Positions 1-13,929 of a DNA stretch of 64,000 nt are shown here, piece after piece; within the stretch, counting starts at the first letter, position 1; every line of letters begins with the position of its first letter. The position numbers were made by a program, and so were the translations under genes. This DNA comes from Ignelater luminosus (Eukaryota > Arthropoda > Insecta > Coleoptera > Elateridae): contig VTPC01002353.1 of assembly GCA_011009095.1 (NCBI GenBank), positions 62,001-126,000 of the forward strand. The letters are read 5' to 3'. The notes beneath the pieces are model-generated. The model was not told the origin of the DNA, did no database searches, and worked only from the letters and a program-made list of their open reading frames with translations.

Positions 1-329
1 GCAATAGAATAAATTTGTCTTCTTTAATTTACACAGATTTAAATATTTTATACAATTGTTATACTAATAGTTCAATACATATTATATGACTAATATAATG
101 TTTGTCATCTAATTATGCATTTTCTTTACCCAAAACCACCCCCCTCTTTCTTCTATTCTGGTCAATCAAATTTCACAACTCCTCTCGAAAAAATATTCTG
201 CGGCCTTTGAATGTCTGCATTATTAAACAAGTGCCATGCTTTCTTTACATTTCTTTATATATTTAATTATGTTATGCCTATTTGTTGTTTTTGTTCTCTT
301 TTCACTGCTAGATTGTAGATTGTAAACTA
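1..329. other. AT-rich sequence, no feature seen
   Basis: No reading frame, splice pattern or repeat structure that I can support. The only notable point is that it forms the left flank of the TA-flanked MITE that begins at 330. Confidence 0.5.
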
Positions 330-529
330 AGGGACAAAATAAATCGGATTTTATGTTCTATGTTCTTGTGGAAAACAGGCTATTGTACAATTATTTTAAG
401 GAAATAAAATGATCAAATTCCTCACAAGTAACCAAAGATTACTAATGAGCATCTTATTCACCCAAAATAATTGTACAATGGGTTATTTTTCTCACAGAAT
501 TAGAAAAGAGTGTGATTTATTTTGTCCCT
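330..529. mobile_element. 200-bp MITE with near-perfect terminal inverted repeats, TA target duplication
   Basis: The left end reads AGGGACAAAATAAATC and the right end is its exact reverse complement, GATTTATTTTGTCCCT. TA lies immediately outside both ends (328-329 and 530-531). There is no coding capacity. TA duplication plus short TIRs fits a non-autonomous Tc1/mariner-superfamily element. The superfamily is inferred from the TSD only. Confidence 0.85.
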
Positions 530-531
530 TA

Positions 532-2352
532 GCTTACATGTTTATCTATGCCAGATAAATTTATAGAAGGAATTGCATCAGGTTTCAATTTCTATTTTAG
601 GTATTAGGAGAATAACTTAGCAACCGATGTAAACAATAATCATTTTTGGAAAAACACTGAAAAAATCCACTTACATTAAAATTACATTTTTGCAGGCCTT
701 TTAATTCATATATCACAAATTGTTTTATTTTTCAGAATTTTTGCAATTATGTACATTGATAACTCAAACATCTTGCAGTTACTCAACTACGTCATTACTA
801 TAGTAGAGAGGGGTATACCACGCACGTGAGCATAGCTTGAAAGTTATAGTATCATGAATAGGCATCAACTTCGAGAGGGGTTTTTAATTTACAAATTTCT
901 AAATTGTAATGGGCAAATAGGTAAGTTTATATACATCTAAAATAATCTATACATCTAATAATAAGGTACTTATATTTCTACTTATTTAAGAAAACAATGA
1001 AACGAAAAATTTGCAAACATTATAAATTAGAGTTGGCAATTATAGAGCCAGCATCGAACAAAGGTATACCTAATTTATATAATTTATATGTTATGTTATT
1101 AGTCTACAGTCATATATTCTCAAAAGCAATTTTTAAAATAGCTTCATACTTATTTTTTATAATTTTTGCATTCACTTCCAATAAAAACATTTAAATTTTG
1201 ATAGAAATAGATCTTATATAAAAATTTGGAAGGACTCATTTTTATTTCTTGATAACTATCTACTGATTGTAACAGACCTATTACTACTTTATTATCATAT
1301 TTTCACGTATTATATAATAATAATTGATGCAATTACCATTTCCAAGAATGATTTAAAGGAACTGCACTCATTTATTAACGCTTCTACAAATCAAACAATT
1401 TTTTATATACAAGGTCATCTCATATGCATATACCTAATGTTCGTTTGAATAATTCTTTTTATGACTAGATCTTAATCTCTATCAATAAAATTTTATTTAA
1501 GAAAATAAACTTACAGCTAAATCAAATTTATTTTTAATACTTAAGAGAAGCAAAAGCAAAGTTCGATTTTAAGTAGAAATATATTCTTTTACAAACATTA
1601 AGGAGATTGTGTGGGATGTTGTGATGCTATAGGGCATGATTTTAATATAATGAGCAACAGTTTATTTATTGCTTTAGGCGAGTAAAAGAGTAGAAACTTT
1701 TTAAATTTAAGCGTATGAAATTAGTAATTTATGAAATAAAAATTTAAAATTTACTTTCTTTATGATTGGTCAAATATTTATATTGAATACTGCAAACATT
1801 GGTATTGTCTCTAACTGGTGCAACCTTAGAAATTTTTTGTAATCTTATAGCTGTGTTTCTTTATATTAATTTGCCAAGCTGAATGGATTTCTTAATTAAC
1901 TGTTAATGAAAATCTTTCTAAGGTTATACTGGAAAGGATATAATTGTATTAATTCATCTTATAATTATGAACACATTGTAAATTCCCATAATAAAAATAA
2001 TTTTAATAGTTTTAACTTCATTTGTGTATATATAGATTTTACATGTATTTCATTGTTTTTAATTATTAATCATAAAATTATTAAGAGAGAGATTATTAGC
2101 TTAAATTTATAACAGTGGTAATTCGATAAAGATGATTTCATCTTAAACTTATGTATGTACAGTTGTAAATTCATAATTTCGTTTATTAAACCTGTATATT
2201 TTCAGTGGTTCAATTATAGACGGTTGGATTCTGCATATACCACAAGTTAAGAATAAAAAAAAAAGAAAATATGTTCCATGATTGTATTGTATATAAAAGA
2301 TTTTGTTGTGATCACAGTAAAATTAATGAGCTTTATAGAATTATAAAATAGC
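532..2352. other. AT-rich non-coding stretch
   Basis: Frames of 65 and 68 codons at 997-1194 and 1906-2112 are low-complexity (I, N, F, K, Y rich), with no domain signature and no credible splice partners, so I do not call genes. No paired inverted repeats were seen. Confidence 0.5.
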
Positions 2353-2356
2353 TTAA

Positions 2357-2446
2357 GGTTACCATGTTAGAAGTCAACTCTCAATAATGCATGATCTGGC
2401 AACAGGATTGAATTGATTTTAATAACTATTGTTAATAGTGGTAACC
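2357..2446. mobile_element. 90-bp miniature element flanked by TTAA
   Basis: The ends read GGTTACCA and TGGTAACC, and TTAA sits directly outside each end (2353-2356 and 2447-2450). TTAA duplication is the hallmark of piggyBac insertion, so this could be a very short piggyBac-type MITE. A chance hairpin remains possible, because with the flanks the perfect match is only 12 bp per side. Confidence 0.45.
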
Positions 2447-2774
2447 TTAATGTCTTGAAATACTTGCATTTGATTTGATTTTTCTTTGCTACATTATTAT
2501 AATAATATTTGGCCATCATTTTACGATAATGTTATTACATAGATTAGAAAGTTATTACAAATATGGACAATATCTACACGCATATTTAATGTAATAACCA
2601 TATTGCACCATTTATTTTGATTGCATCATAAAAATAATTTAAAAGTGAATTATCTTGTTTTAGTTGTACACATGTCTAGTGGCATCGTCTTATTATTTCA
2701 TATGAAATCAACATAGATTTATAAACGAGGGATAAACTCAAATAATTTTATCTACACTAATATTCAGATGCAGT

Positions 2775-4076
<1,302 letters not shown>

Positions 4077-5156
4077 CAGGATGTTTTGGAAATGAATGCA
4101 AATATTTGGCAGGTGCATTTCTCGACAGAAATTAAACCTACTTTGCCATACTACATTTTTCCTTAAAGTGTTTCTGAGATGCAGAGGGTCAAAGTTTCAT
4201 TTAAAATATCTTTTCTTTTTCTATATTCCAAGAACGAGGTGAGATATCAGAATGAAATTTTCTAAAGGCTTTGTTACTCTAAGGTGTCTACTATTTTAGA
4301 TAGTTTTTTGTTTGGTATTTGGGGGGGGGGCATCTACCCCACTACTCCAAAGCAAATTGTTATACCACTGAAAAATTTAAAAAATTTCTTATTTTTGGAA
4401 TCAACAATTGGTTTAGCAAAAGAAGACCCTCTTGCATTTTTTCTGTGGAATGCATTATTTTTGAGTAAAACTGAATTTTTCAAGACTTCTCAAATTTGGC
4501 AATTATTTGCATTGACAAAGATAAAGCCTTTTTTGTCATACAACTTTTTTCCTCAAAGTGCACTATTGTCAAGATAAAGAGGACAAATTTAATTTAGAGT
4601 TTCTTGTTTTTAATGAAACTTGGACGTTCTGTATCTCTGAAACAGTGTACTTTATGGAAGTAGGCTTAATTTCTGTCGAGGAATTCAATGTGAATAATAG
4701 CATCCTGTGTTGGAGATGATGTACGATCTTACTATAGGCTGCTGAATTTGAGAGGTTTTGAATAATTCAAGTTTACTTGAAAATGATGCGTTTTACAGAA
4801 AAGATGTAAGGGAACTATTTTTGCCAAATTGATCACTGATTCCAAAAATAAATTTTTCAGTGATGTAACAATATTTTTCAAAACAATAGGGTAGGGGCCC
4901 CCTTAATGTTAATTAACAAAAAACTAACTAAAATAGTAGACACCTTAGAATAACAAGCATGTAGAAGATTTCATTTCGATACCTCACCTCCTTCCTGGAA
5001 CATCGAGAAAACAACATGATTTTAAATGAAGCTTTAACACCCTGTATCTCGGAAACGGTGTATTTTAGGCAAAAAAGTTATAAGGTAAAGTATAGACTTA
5101 ATTTCTATTAAGGAATACACCTGCCAAATATTTGCACTCATTTTCAAAACACCTCG
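4077..5156. mobile_element. 1.08-kb palindromic (foldback) DNA element
   Basis: The left end begins CAGGATGTTTTGGAAATG. The right end reads as the inverse of CGAGGTGTTTTGAAAATG, with TATA just outside both. The arms continue to match inwards, sharing GCAAATATTTGGCAGGTG and, deeper, a run with AAAAATTT around 4370 and 4850. A 10-G run occurs at 4321-4330. No transposase is encoded; the 97-codon frame at 4284-4577 is part of one arm. Long-arm structure plus CAGG-type ends and TA flanks suggest a non-autonomous Tc1/mariner-like element. Confidence 0.8.
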
Positions 5157-5235
5157 TATAGTGTACTGATTGGGAATGGAAACAAATGTATCTGAAGCTG
5201 TACACGTGTACTTTGTAGGTAACATCTCATTACGA

Positions 5236-5737
5236 AAAGAAATTTTGATTGAAATTCGGCAGTTGATTGTTAAACAAATTGAGAAATGACAGAAGACGTT
5301 AAGTGAAATATCGAATTTGACAGGGAAAGCACCTTCCTCTGTTCAAACAATATTACCGAGGTGTAATAGTACTGGAAGTGATGTTGTGAAAAAAATCAGA
5401 TGTAGCTCAAAGATTTTTGCTATAAAGTTGGCCAAATATAATGCATTAAAGACTGGAAAGACAGCATAGACAGTACATCCACAACGTGTAGTACGTAAAG
5501 TGTTGGAAAAATCGGGACATAAATAAGGCTGTAATACACAACGTAAAGCATTTATTGGTAAAGTTACTAAAACTAATAGCCTTTGCTGATAAATGGCTGA
5601 TAAATTTCCAAGAGAAACAAATGCACGTAAGCAAGCAGCTACTGCATTCAAGAATATTTAATCAGGAGGATAGTTCGTCAACCGAACGTGTGACGAAGAC
5701 GGCAACGCTGAACCAATATGGAAGCGTAAGAATTTAT
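5236..5737 (+). pseudogene. Tc1-like transposase relic
   Basis: Pieces in shifting frames match the order of a Tc1-family transposase: EIRQLIVKQIE, then SEISNLTGKAPSSVQTI (first helix-turn-helix), later PQRVVRKVLEKSG, KAFIGKVTK and LNQYGSVR near the expected FSDE/FG region. Several stop codons (for example after IEK, after KTG-KTA and in front of the FADKW stretch) and frameshifts break it. No C-terminal DDE/D region is left. Known Tc1 transposases are about 340 residues; roughly 165 codons remain here, so it cannot be active. It ends where the 288-bp MITE at 5750 begins. Confidence 0.7.
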
Positions 5738-5749
5738 GGTGTTATCACC

Positions 5750-6037
5750 GTAGTATAGTTATTAATAAGTAAACCAACTCTTTAAAAATTCTTTGTTCTT
5801 TTCAAACGCCGTCCGATAACCTTCAACTAATAGTTAGGTGATAATACGGATATGTTTAAACAGATGTCACTACTTTTACTCATTTCGCGTGCGTCCGCGA
5901 TCGTTTTGACATCTATTATAGAAAGGCAGAAATATCATCCAACATCAACGTTTTGTCAGAGAATTCTGTGGTTTTGTTTCCGAGCTAGTTTCCCGCTTTT
6001 TGTAAGAGTTGGTTTACTTGTTTAATCACTATACGCT
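5750..6037. mobile_element. 288-bp MITE flanked by a 12-bp direct duplication
   Basis: The outer ends match as inverted repeats: AGTATAGTTATTAATAAG at left and the inverse of GTATAGTGATTAAACAAG at right, followed inwards by AAGTAAACCAACTCTT in both arms. The word GGTGTTATCACC occurs in the same orientation at 5738-5749 and 6038-6049, directly outside the element. No coding capacity. A related partial copy lies inverted at 8186-8334. Confidence 0.75.
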
Positions 6038-6049
6038 GGTGTTATCACC

Positions 6050-7004
6050 AAGATCTTAACAGGAACTAGAGCCTATAGGCCTAATAGGGTGTGGGAGATT
6101 CCTCAGTCCCGGAATGTAAAGAGAAACAGCATCAGAGCAACTATCACTACTCTCATCGGAAGCACGAAATAATCCATCGTCATATATGTCTCTTCACCGC
6201 CCCTCCTTATCTCACCCCATAAAGTCATGAAACTTCTTTTGGTCATTTTTAGCAACAAGCTTTTTATGCTTGTACTCTCGCTTTGTGAGACAGTCGCTAT
6301 GATGACATTATGATCTTCAATAGCACCACCAATTCTCCTTTCTAACATTACACATCACTGTTCTAAACGAGATATCTAAAGGGTTTTCAGATTTAATACA
6401 TCGCGTACATTATAACAATGCAACCAAGACAATGATGTGGTAGACGAACTTAAACCGTTCAGGTTTTGTTCAAATTTCCAACAGCTTCATCTCGTACTGT
6501 CAGCATCCCATGTGCGTGCGTACCCGGACATATTTAGCTCTCGAACTTTTCGTTCCATTTTCGTTCTTTTACATATCTTGTGTCTAGCTTATGAGTTAGT
6601 CTAGATTGAGCCTGGTTTTGATTAAGATGGATCAAGCCAAACCCGGTTTTGCTATACTCGCTCTACAGGAATGGCTAAAATCTTAGAAAATTGATTGAGT
6701 CCAAATACCAAACCTGACGTTGAATTAAAAATCCAGGAGCAAAGGTGCCGTCTTTTGAGATCACGCATTGTATCGATACACCGACACGGTTGAATTCTGT
6801 TTCATAAGTATTCGGTAGTAGGGGTTGTGATCGGATATTCGTTAAGATATCAAAATTATAGTTGACTAGCTTTTCTCTTTTACTCTTTGAAACCCAGCTT
6901 TCGCCAAAAATTTCACCAGAAAGAGATCATTCGAAGAAGCGGTATCTGTCACAACCTCCACAGGTCTCCAACTGATGAAAAGTAGAATCTACAAAGTAGA
7001 ATGA
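6050..7004. other. Intergenic, no gene supported
   Basis: The 81-codon minus frame at 6103-6348 has no recognisable domain and no neighbours that would complete a gene. I see no paired repeats here beyond local matches. Base composition is slightly richer in G and C than the surroundings, consistent with transposon debris of unknown type. Confidence 0.4.
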
Positions 7005-7779
7005 GACTTTTCCTAACTCCAGCCTACCAGATATTAAGAAAAAACTGATTTCTTCTGAAATCTTAAAATCAGTTTATCTAAAGGTACGAGAAAATCGTAA
7101 AGGAGTAACTTGTAGTGTTTTATACGTAGAATATGATAATTATCCCCAAACGATTGTCAATTGTTTTACATCTGAGATATAGCATAAAGTTGGTAGTCTT
7201 TTAAAGTAATGAATAGTCGACAGAAACTGTTTAAAAAAACAAAAGCAAACATTCAGTTGTTGATGTAGTCAGGGTCCCACATAACATGCAATTGTTATCT
7301 ATCGATATCACACCGTCATTCTAGAAAATGTTTGGCTCCGGCGGCGTCAGCAAAACGCCTGTAGTTATATGAAACTTACAGATAACTGTAACATACCTTA
7401 CCTTACTGAAACGAGAAAAATAAGCTTTCTTTTGAGCGGAAAGTTGACTATTCAATACTTTAAAAAACTACCAACTTTATGCTATATCACGGATCTAAAA
7501 CAGTTTGGGGTTAGTTATCATATTCTACCTATAAAACTCTACAAGTTGCTCCTGTACGATTTCTTCATACCTTTAGCGGTTTTCAAAATAAACTAATTTT
7601 AAGTTTTCGGAAGAAATCAGTTTTTTCTTAATATCTGGTAGGCTATGAGAAATCGGTCCGGCTTGGCAACTGTTTCGGTATGTACTCTTTATGAGCAAAT
7701 TGTTTGCCCATTTAACCGACCTTGTATCTCTCACGGTTTAAAAGATCTCAATGCAGACCATCTTCTACCTAACACCCTG
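7005..7779. mobile_element. Foldback element, left terminus missing
   Basis: Long imperfect inverted arms surround a centre near 7335. CCTACCAGATATTAAGAAAA (about 7024) pairs with TTTTCTTAATATCTGGTAGG (about 7624), and both arms also carry CCAACTTTATGCTATATC-type and GTTGACTATTCA-type matches. The right side continues past the arm to a terminus, CACCCTG, at 7773-7779, followed by TATAT, like other elements in this window. The matching CAGGGTG start is absent on the left, so it is a truncated copy. Confidence 0.65.
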
Positions 7780-8185
7780 TATATGGTTGAAAAAGAAATT
7801 ACAAGTTTCGAGCTTCGAAAATTACAGATAACGTATAGTGTAGATTAACGATGATTTAATTAACATTCACCATTCAATCGCATCTGAAAGGTCAACACAA
7901 TACGCTCTAACATATTTGAACGTGAAAACACCAGCGACTGGATAATGAAAACATAACACCAAATGGTAGGCGAATGAAGAAAGACGACCAACACAAATAG
8001 TGAATGAAAACCATCTTCGGCGTTACCGAACAAAACATGGAAATTTTGTTTTCGTTATAGGTCACTAAAGCCTTTTCCACGAAGTATCGCCTTTTTCTCA
8101 AGTGGTAGATAGAGACGACGGTGGATATAATTTTTCTAATTTTGTATTCGATGCAATTACTCTCAATTTCTTAAATTAGAAGAAG

Positions 8186-8334
8186 CGTATAGTAATTAAA
8201 AAGTAAACCAACTCTTACAAAAAGCGGGAAACTAGCTCGGAAACAAGACCACAGAATTCTGTGACAAAACGGTGATGTTAGATGATATGTCTGCGTTTCT
8301 ATAATAGATGTCAAGACGATCGCACATGCACGCC
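8186..8334. mobile_element. Partial copy of the 5750-6037 MITE, inverted
   Basis: It starts CGTATAGTAATTAAAAAGTA and continues AACCAACTCTTACAAAAAGC, then through CAGAATTCTGTG, AACGGTGATGTTAGATGATA and ATAGATGTCAAGACGATCGC. This matches the reverse complement of 5890-6036. The other end is missing. The two copies differ by scattered substitutions, so the insertions are not recent. Confidence 0.75.
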
Positions 8335-10146
8335 ACCTGTTAATCATTACGCTTTTGGAAGATTCAAATGCCGTTTTAATTTAGCTGCGCTGATCTTAAT
8401 TTTTTTGTCATTTTCTTATCAATCATTCTTTAAATTTTCTTATTAGATATTTAACTATACCATCCTTTAAACAACGATTCCACGAAAATTGAAATGTGTA
8501 CACTACTTTTCTGTCTAGATATCTGAAAGAAACCAACAGCTTGACTTAGTTGATACATAAATGATTTTAATGTATAACAGATAAAGATCAAAGCAAAAGT
8601 ATATCAACCGGGCTATATAAGAGCAAATATATCTGACCCACAACAAAAGGGGCCCGCTGATTAGTCTGTTATTTAAATAATTCAATTTTAATAATATACA
8701 ATAAGAACGCCACTCTCTTCAATTGCCGCCGAAAGCATACTGAAATAATTTCCTGTAATCAAATTGCTTTCACTTTAATGTTTAAATGCCAGGACCGATT
8801 TAATGATTATTCCGTTTTTAATTTTGTAAAATGTTTATTATAAATGATTGTAATTATTATTGTTTGTTATGTTTATAAACGAATTTTGAATTTAACTAGA
8901 AATCTATAAAATGAAATAGCATTTTCCCCTTCCTGTCTCTGTAAGCGTGAGGAATGCAGCCGTATTCCAACCTTTCTAGCTGATTTTGGGTATAAAACCG
9001 ATATTTCCAAACGTCATAGTCATTTTTATTGGACATTCATTGGAAGAACAACAATAAGTGGAAGATTCCAACTCAAGGAAGAAGGACCGAAGTTAACGGT
9101 GAAGAGTAAATGGTAAGCGATTGCAGTATGCGCTCCCTTAGCGTTGGTAGATCTTGGACGATTGGTGGAACCTCTGCTCCAGAGACAATCGAATAATTCT
9201 TCCAGTACTGGGTATTACTCTACGGGGTCTCATTTGAACTATTCTCCGCGCGTAGTACTGCGTGGTGGTTACAGCTATTTCGCCTTGCAAAGTAAAAAGG
9301 TCCTAACTCAAGAAATAACCAAAACTGAGTTTGAAAACAAGTGATACAGATACAGACAATTTTAAAATGCCCTATCCTATACAAATGTGAACAAAGCCAA
9401 ACACGTTTCACTCAATATCTCAAAACTATGCTTTTCAAAGTTATGGCCTTTTTGCTATTCTTCGCGACTTCACTAAACGTCGTGTGGAGGGCATCATTGG
9501 TATCATTTGAGGCTACTCTTCTGTTCATAGTACTGCGTGGTGGATATTGCTATTCCCCTCGTGTAGGATGTTGTCGCTGTGGTGAGCCACAGAGGACTAC
9601 CATTGCTTCACGATCTGTACACGGAATTGAATCGCTTTTGTCGACCAGCATACGTCGTACCATCCGTCCGTATATTAATTCTTTATTTCGTGCCCGTCCA
9701 TCCGAAAGATCCATGCTTATTACAGAGTAAATATTTTCTTTTTAAGATTCATAAATCTAGTCTATCAATTCTTCTTTTTGCCATTTGATATCACATAATC
9801 AATGTGTAAGATTATAGAGTGAGTAGAGGAAGAAGATACAGCAGTTATCAAGTTATAGCAATTTAAGGATTTCCGGGGGTTGTGTTTGACGAGTAATGAA
9901 GAACTCTGGTATAGTTGATGAGTTGACCCTCTATTAATCCTGATAGAAGACCAAAATAATTCTTTTGCGTATTGTCTCTACACTGGCACTAAGTTACTTC
10001 GATAGGTTTGAAATGGGAGTGTTTTAAACTTTCATTCGGATTATAGCTAACTGTCATGGTACTGGTACATATCGTGTGAATGTGTGAGTACATCGCTGTT
10101 TAGTTAAATTGACTGGAACTATTGCTAAAACTTTTAATTTAATATG
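8335..10146. other. No gene supported; local duplicated motif at 9.2-9.6 kb
   Basis: The overlapping frames at 9144-9788 show no domain. TAGTACTGCGTGGTGG occurs twice, about 270 bp apart (near 9252 and 9527), each preceded by a TCATTTGA word, and further weak inverted matches lie between them. This looks like an eroded repeat rather than exons. Confidence 0.4.
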
Positions 10147-11246
10147 CAGGGTCGCTAAAAAGTATGGAAACACGCTACACCCTCAGAAACGATTAGAGAT
10201 AGACAAATGAAATTTGGAGAGCTTAAAGTAGGTATTTTTTTCCATGCTTTGCGAAGGTAGTTAAAAACAAATCTTCAATTGGTTTTTCGTACAGCCGCCA
10301 TATTGAGTTTGTTTAAATAGAACACCCTGTATATGACCTCATATTTGGGTAGGGATTTTCAAGACAAGTTCAATGATATAAGGATTTCTATACCTATCTT
10401 GAAAGGTTTTGGAGATAATCTCAATTCTTTTGTCAAGGATTTCTTAACTTCAAGGACTGATTCGTAATGTAAGTAGTCCCCTCCCCCTCCCCCCGATTAT
10501 TTGCAAAATTCCTTACGAACATTTCAAAAGAGATTGTTTCATTGCCAAAAAGTTAACGCAGCGCATTTTGAACACTTCTTATAAAATTATATTGTGTTTT
10601 TGTTATCAATTCGTTACTATTTGGTCTTATTCCACCTTTTTAGTTTGTTCTAGCATCGATCTATTATTTTAAATCAGTAGGCTAAGGGAAAAATTTTTAT
10701 GGTTTTGTCTTACTTTAATTACTTATAAAATAATCGCACATCATTTTGTTAGTTCTATTGCCTTTGCTGTTCCACGGGTAACTTGATTTTGATAAAAATT
10801 AATAGTGACATCCTTGACAAAAGAATAGCGATTATCTCCAAAACATTTTAAAGTAAGTATAGCAACCCTATATTATTGAATTCGCCTTTCAAATCCCTAT
10901 CGAGATATGGGTCATATACAGGGTGATCCATTTAAAAAAATTCAATATGGCGGCCGTACGAAAAAACAATTGAAGATTTGTTTTTAATTACCTTTGCAAA
11001 GCATGGCAAACAATGCCTACTTTAAGATCTCCAAATTTCATTTGCCTATCTCGTACCGTTTTTGCAGGAGCAGCTTGTTTTCGTACTTTTTAATAGGGAA
11101 ACCCCTGACAAAAGAATTGCGATTATCTCCAAAACCTTTCAACATAGGTGGAAAAAAATACCTACTTTAAGCAGTACAAATTTCATTTGTCTGTCTCTTA
11201 CAGTTTCTGCGGGGGTAGCGTATTTCCATACTTTCTAGCGACCCTG
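10147..11246. mobile_element. 1.1-kb palindromic element with CAGGGTCGC ends
   Basis: The left end is CAGGGTCGCTAAAAAGTATG and the right end is the inverse of CAGGGTCGCTAGAAAGTATG, followed by TATA. The arms match over several hundred bases, including GACAAATGAAATTTG and a GCCGCCATATTGA word. An inner CACCCTGTATATGACC / GGTCATATACAGGGTG pair (about 10323 and 10911) shows a second termini-like pair nested inside the palindrome. No transposase frame. It is probably a non-autonomous foldback element of the same general class as the 4077 element. Confidence 0.85.
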
Positions 11247-13100
11247 TATAATTATATCTTCTACATAAATTGAATTTTAATATAAAACCGATCATTTTAA
11301 TATTACAAAAATTAAAAGACAAAATCAGTAAAAGTAAGTAGCAAATTTAAACCGAATAATATTGCTTCCGGAAATAATTTTATTATAAAACTTTTTGTAG
11401 AACAGCAATCTATCTAATTATTTCCAGCGTTAAAGTCGTATTTATTAATTATTACGTCTATACAAAGATTAGAAATGAATACAGATAAGAAAGGTTAGAA
11501 AAAATATATACTACTAGATATATTGGTCCATAAAACATTCTCTTTATAACTTGACAGATAAAAATTAAGTTTTATTTGGTGTTCCTAAAGTTTGCGCTTT
11601 ACGAAATTTATACGAAACTCCCTAGAGATAGATTTTGTCTTTCCCTATACTTTCCAGAGAGGAAAAATTGTAAATGACGGAGTGAATTAGAGAAATGAAT
11701 CGTTTATTGAATACTTCGACTAATTTATTATCCGTGCTTGTATTATTTCTTTTCTGTAAAAATAGATTTCACAATCGATTCGTTGATAGGTATTTATATT
11801 AATTCTACTGCAAATTAATTTGGAAGCAGAAGCAATATTTTTTAAATTATATAAAAAGATAGAAAACAAGTACTAATTCTTAATACAGATAAAGCAGCTT
11901 ATTATGTCAATTCATTATCTTATATACATACTTTATAAATTCGATATTTGTAAGTAAGTAAACATTAAAAACTAAAGAAGAAACCACAAATAGACTTACA
12001 GTTGGACTTACTTTGACATTCTGCCTTTATTAATGTCGTTATTGCTAACAAAGTGATCACTGCAAATTAAATAATTGGTAGAATTATTTTATTAAACATA
12101 ATAATAAGATAATAGAAATCGGTTAAATTTCATACAGCTACATTACAGTAGATTCATGGACGTTTAGTCTGAAGAAAACATTAAATTTAAAACTTGAGAA
12201 AAATAACTTTTCAAAATAAAATATCTGCAAAGCAAATTAGGTTCTGCATTGATAAAATATTTAACATATGTTGTAAAACTGTTTTTTTGCAATTAATACT
12301 ACAACACAATGTAAAGTACACAAAGTAATTTACAAAAATAACCGAAATTCCCAAATTGCTACATTCAAAACATCCTCATTCCATTCAACCGATTTCAAAA
12401 ATCAGCTAATAAGCCCGATGCCGCCGATCTTGAAAAATCTAAATTTTCTAAAGATTTGAGCAGATTTATACCTTTATTTAAGACTGTCACTGCAAGATGT
12501 TTCATTTTTGCAGAATTTCAAGTTAAATACTCTTCGTTTTGACTAAGATTTTTACATAATATAACTTATTCTCAGTGCCACTGCACAATTTATTTTTTAT
12601 TTGATGATATCATTAATTAACAAGACAGATGAACTGTTGGCAATTTACGTGATCATATTTATTATTATTTATTGTTAATATTTCGATATGTTAATGTGTA
12701 TTTGAGCACTATTATTTAACGGAATAAACCACTGCACCACCAATAAAACATACATCTATGTTCTCTGTTTTATATTGATTTATATAGGTAGCTCTTTCTA
12801 TCTGCATGCGAAGGCGCGAACTTTGAACATTGCCCTTCTTTGAATACGACACTCATCGTTTTATTCTTCATTTTATGTAGTTTAAATAATATTTTCTACT
12901 GGAGATCTTGCTAATTTCAGTTTGATCTCCTGTATTACAAAATTTAATTTCAAGAATGATTTTAATTTCTATATAAGGACATGACGTTTATTCGAAATCA
13001 ACTTGGGTCAGTGGAATAATCCTGAATTGCATTTTCTAGGATGTAGCAAATAATGTTCATAAAATACAATCTAAGAATTCTAGAAATGTCACAGTGACAT
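11247..13100. other. AT-rich, no gene seen
   Basis: No frame of note, no paired inverted repeats, no tRNA or splice-consistent exons recognised in either strand. Confidence 0.5.
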
Positions 13101-13108
13101 CGATAGAC

Positions 13109-13617
13109 CAGACATTGGAAAGTTACTTTAAAAAAGTAATTAGGTACAGTTACAGTTACCTTATCAAAAAATGTAATTAGTTACAATTACAGTTACTTGA
13201 TTTTAAAAAGTAACTAGTTACCATTACAGTTCCTGCAAATATGTAACTAAGTTACTTTACCATTACTGTCAGTTACTTTGATTATATAAAAAAAATAAAG
13301 AAAAACTTTTTAGAACCCATCAAAATTCAAGGTGATTCTAATTAATATTTCTTTGTATAAGCTTACTGTACAACTCTTAGACTTACACAATATGAAAACA
13401 TGTATTTTCTGAACATCATCAAAACTAAATTTGAAAATAGATTATTCAAGTAACGCAAAAGTAACGACCTGAAGTTGTTACCGTTACATGCTTTTTGTAA
13501 TTAGTTACAATTACTTTACTGCGTCTTTATAAAGTAACGCGTTACCTTTAGCGTTACTGAAAAATGTAATTAATTACAAGTAACGCATTACATGTAACGC
13601 GTTACTTCCAATGTCTG
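13109..13617. mobile_element. hAT-type MITE, 509 bp, with perfect 8-bp target duplication
   Basis: Terminal inverted repeats CAGACATTGGAA and TTCCAATGTCTG, flanked by CGATAGAC at 13101-13108 and again at 13618-13625. An 8-bp duplication is diagnostic of hAT insertion. The interior is made of many copies of GTTAC/GTAAC words (AGTTACAGTTAC, AACGCGTTAC), which resemble the subterminal repeats bound by hAT transposases. No open frame remains. Confidence 0.93.
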
Positions 13618-13929
13618 CGATAGACGAACTTATAATGGCCAAAGTCGAGAATGATAGTAAAAATTTTGAATGAGCTATTCTTAACATACTTTAATATATT
13701 ACTTATTGTTAGATTGAACATTTAATTTCTGCATAATGGAGAATCTTCAACCTCAGATAGGATTCGAACCTGAGACCTTTGGTTGTAACGTTGGTTTAAT
13801 TAATCAAAGAGAGCAAGTTCGAGTAATGTATAAGATCAAAAATAACTGTGTACAGAAACTACAATCTTGTACGACTTTACATCCTCAACAAACTGTTCAT
13901 AAAGTAGCATGAATGATGAGCAGTAGTTG

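Noticed and set aside
9341-9730. 129-codon plus-strand frame
   Set aside because: No domain or splice support; overlapping frames have similar length, and the stretch holds a duplicated motif typical of repeat debris.
13745-13815. tRNA-like B-box GGTTCGAATCC on the minus strand
   Set aside because: T-stem and acceptor do not pair and no anticodon arm can be placed; at best an old SINE trace.
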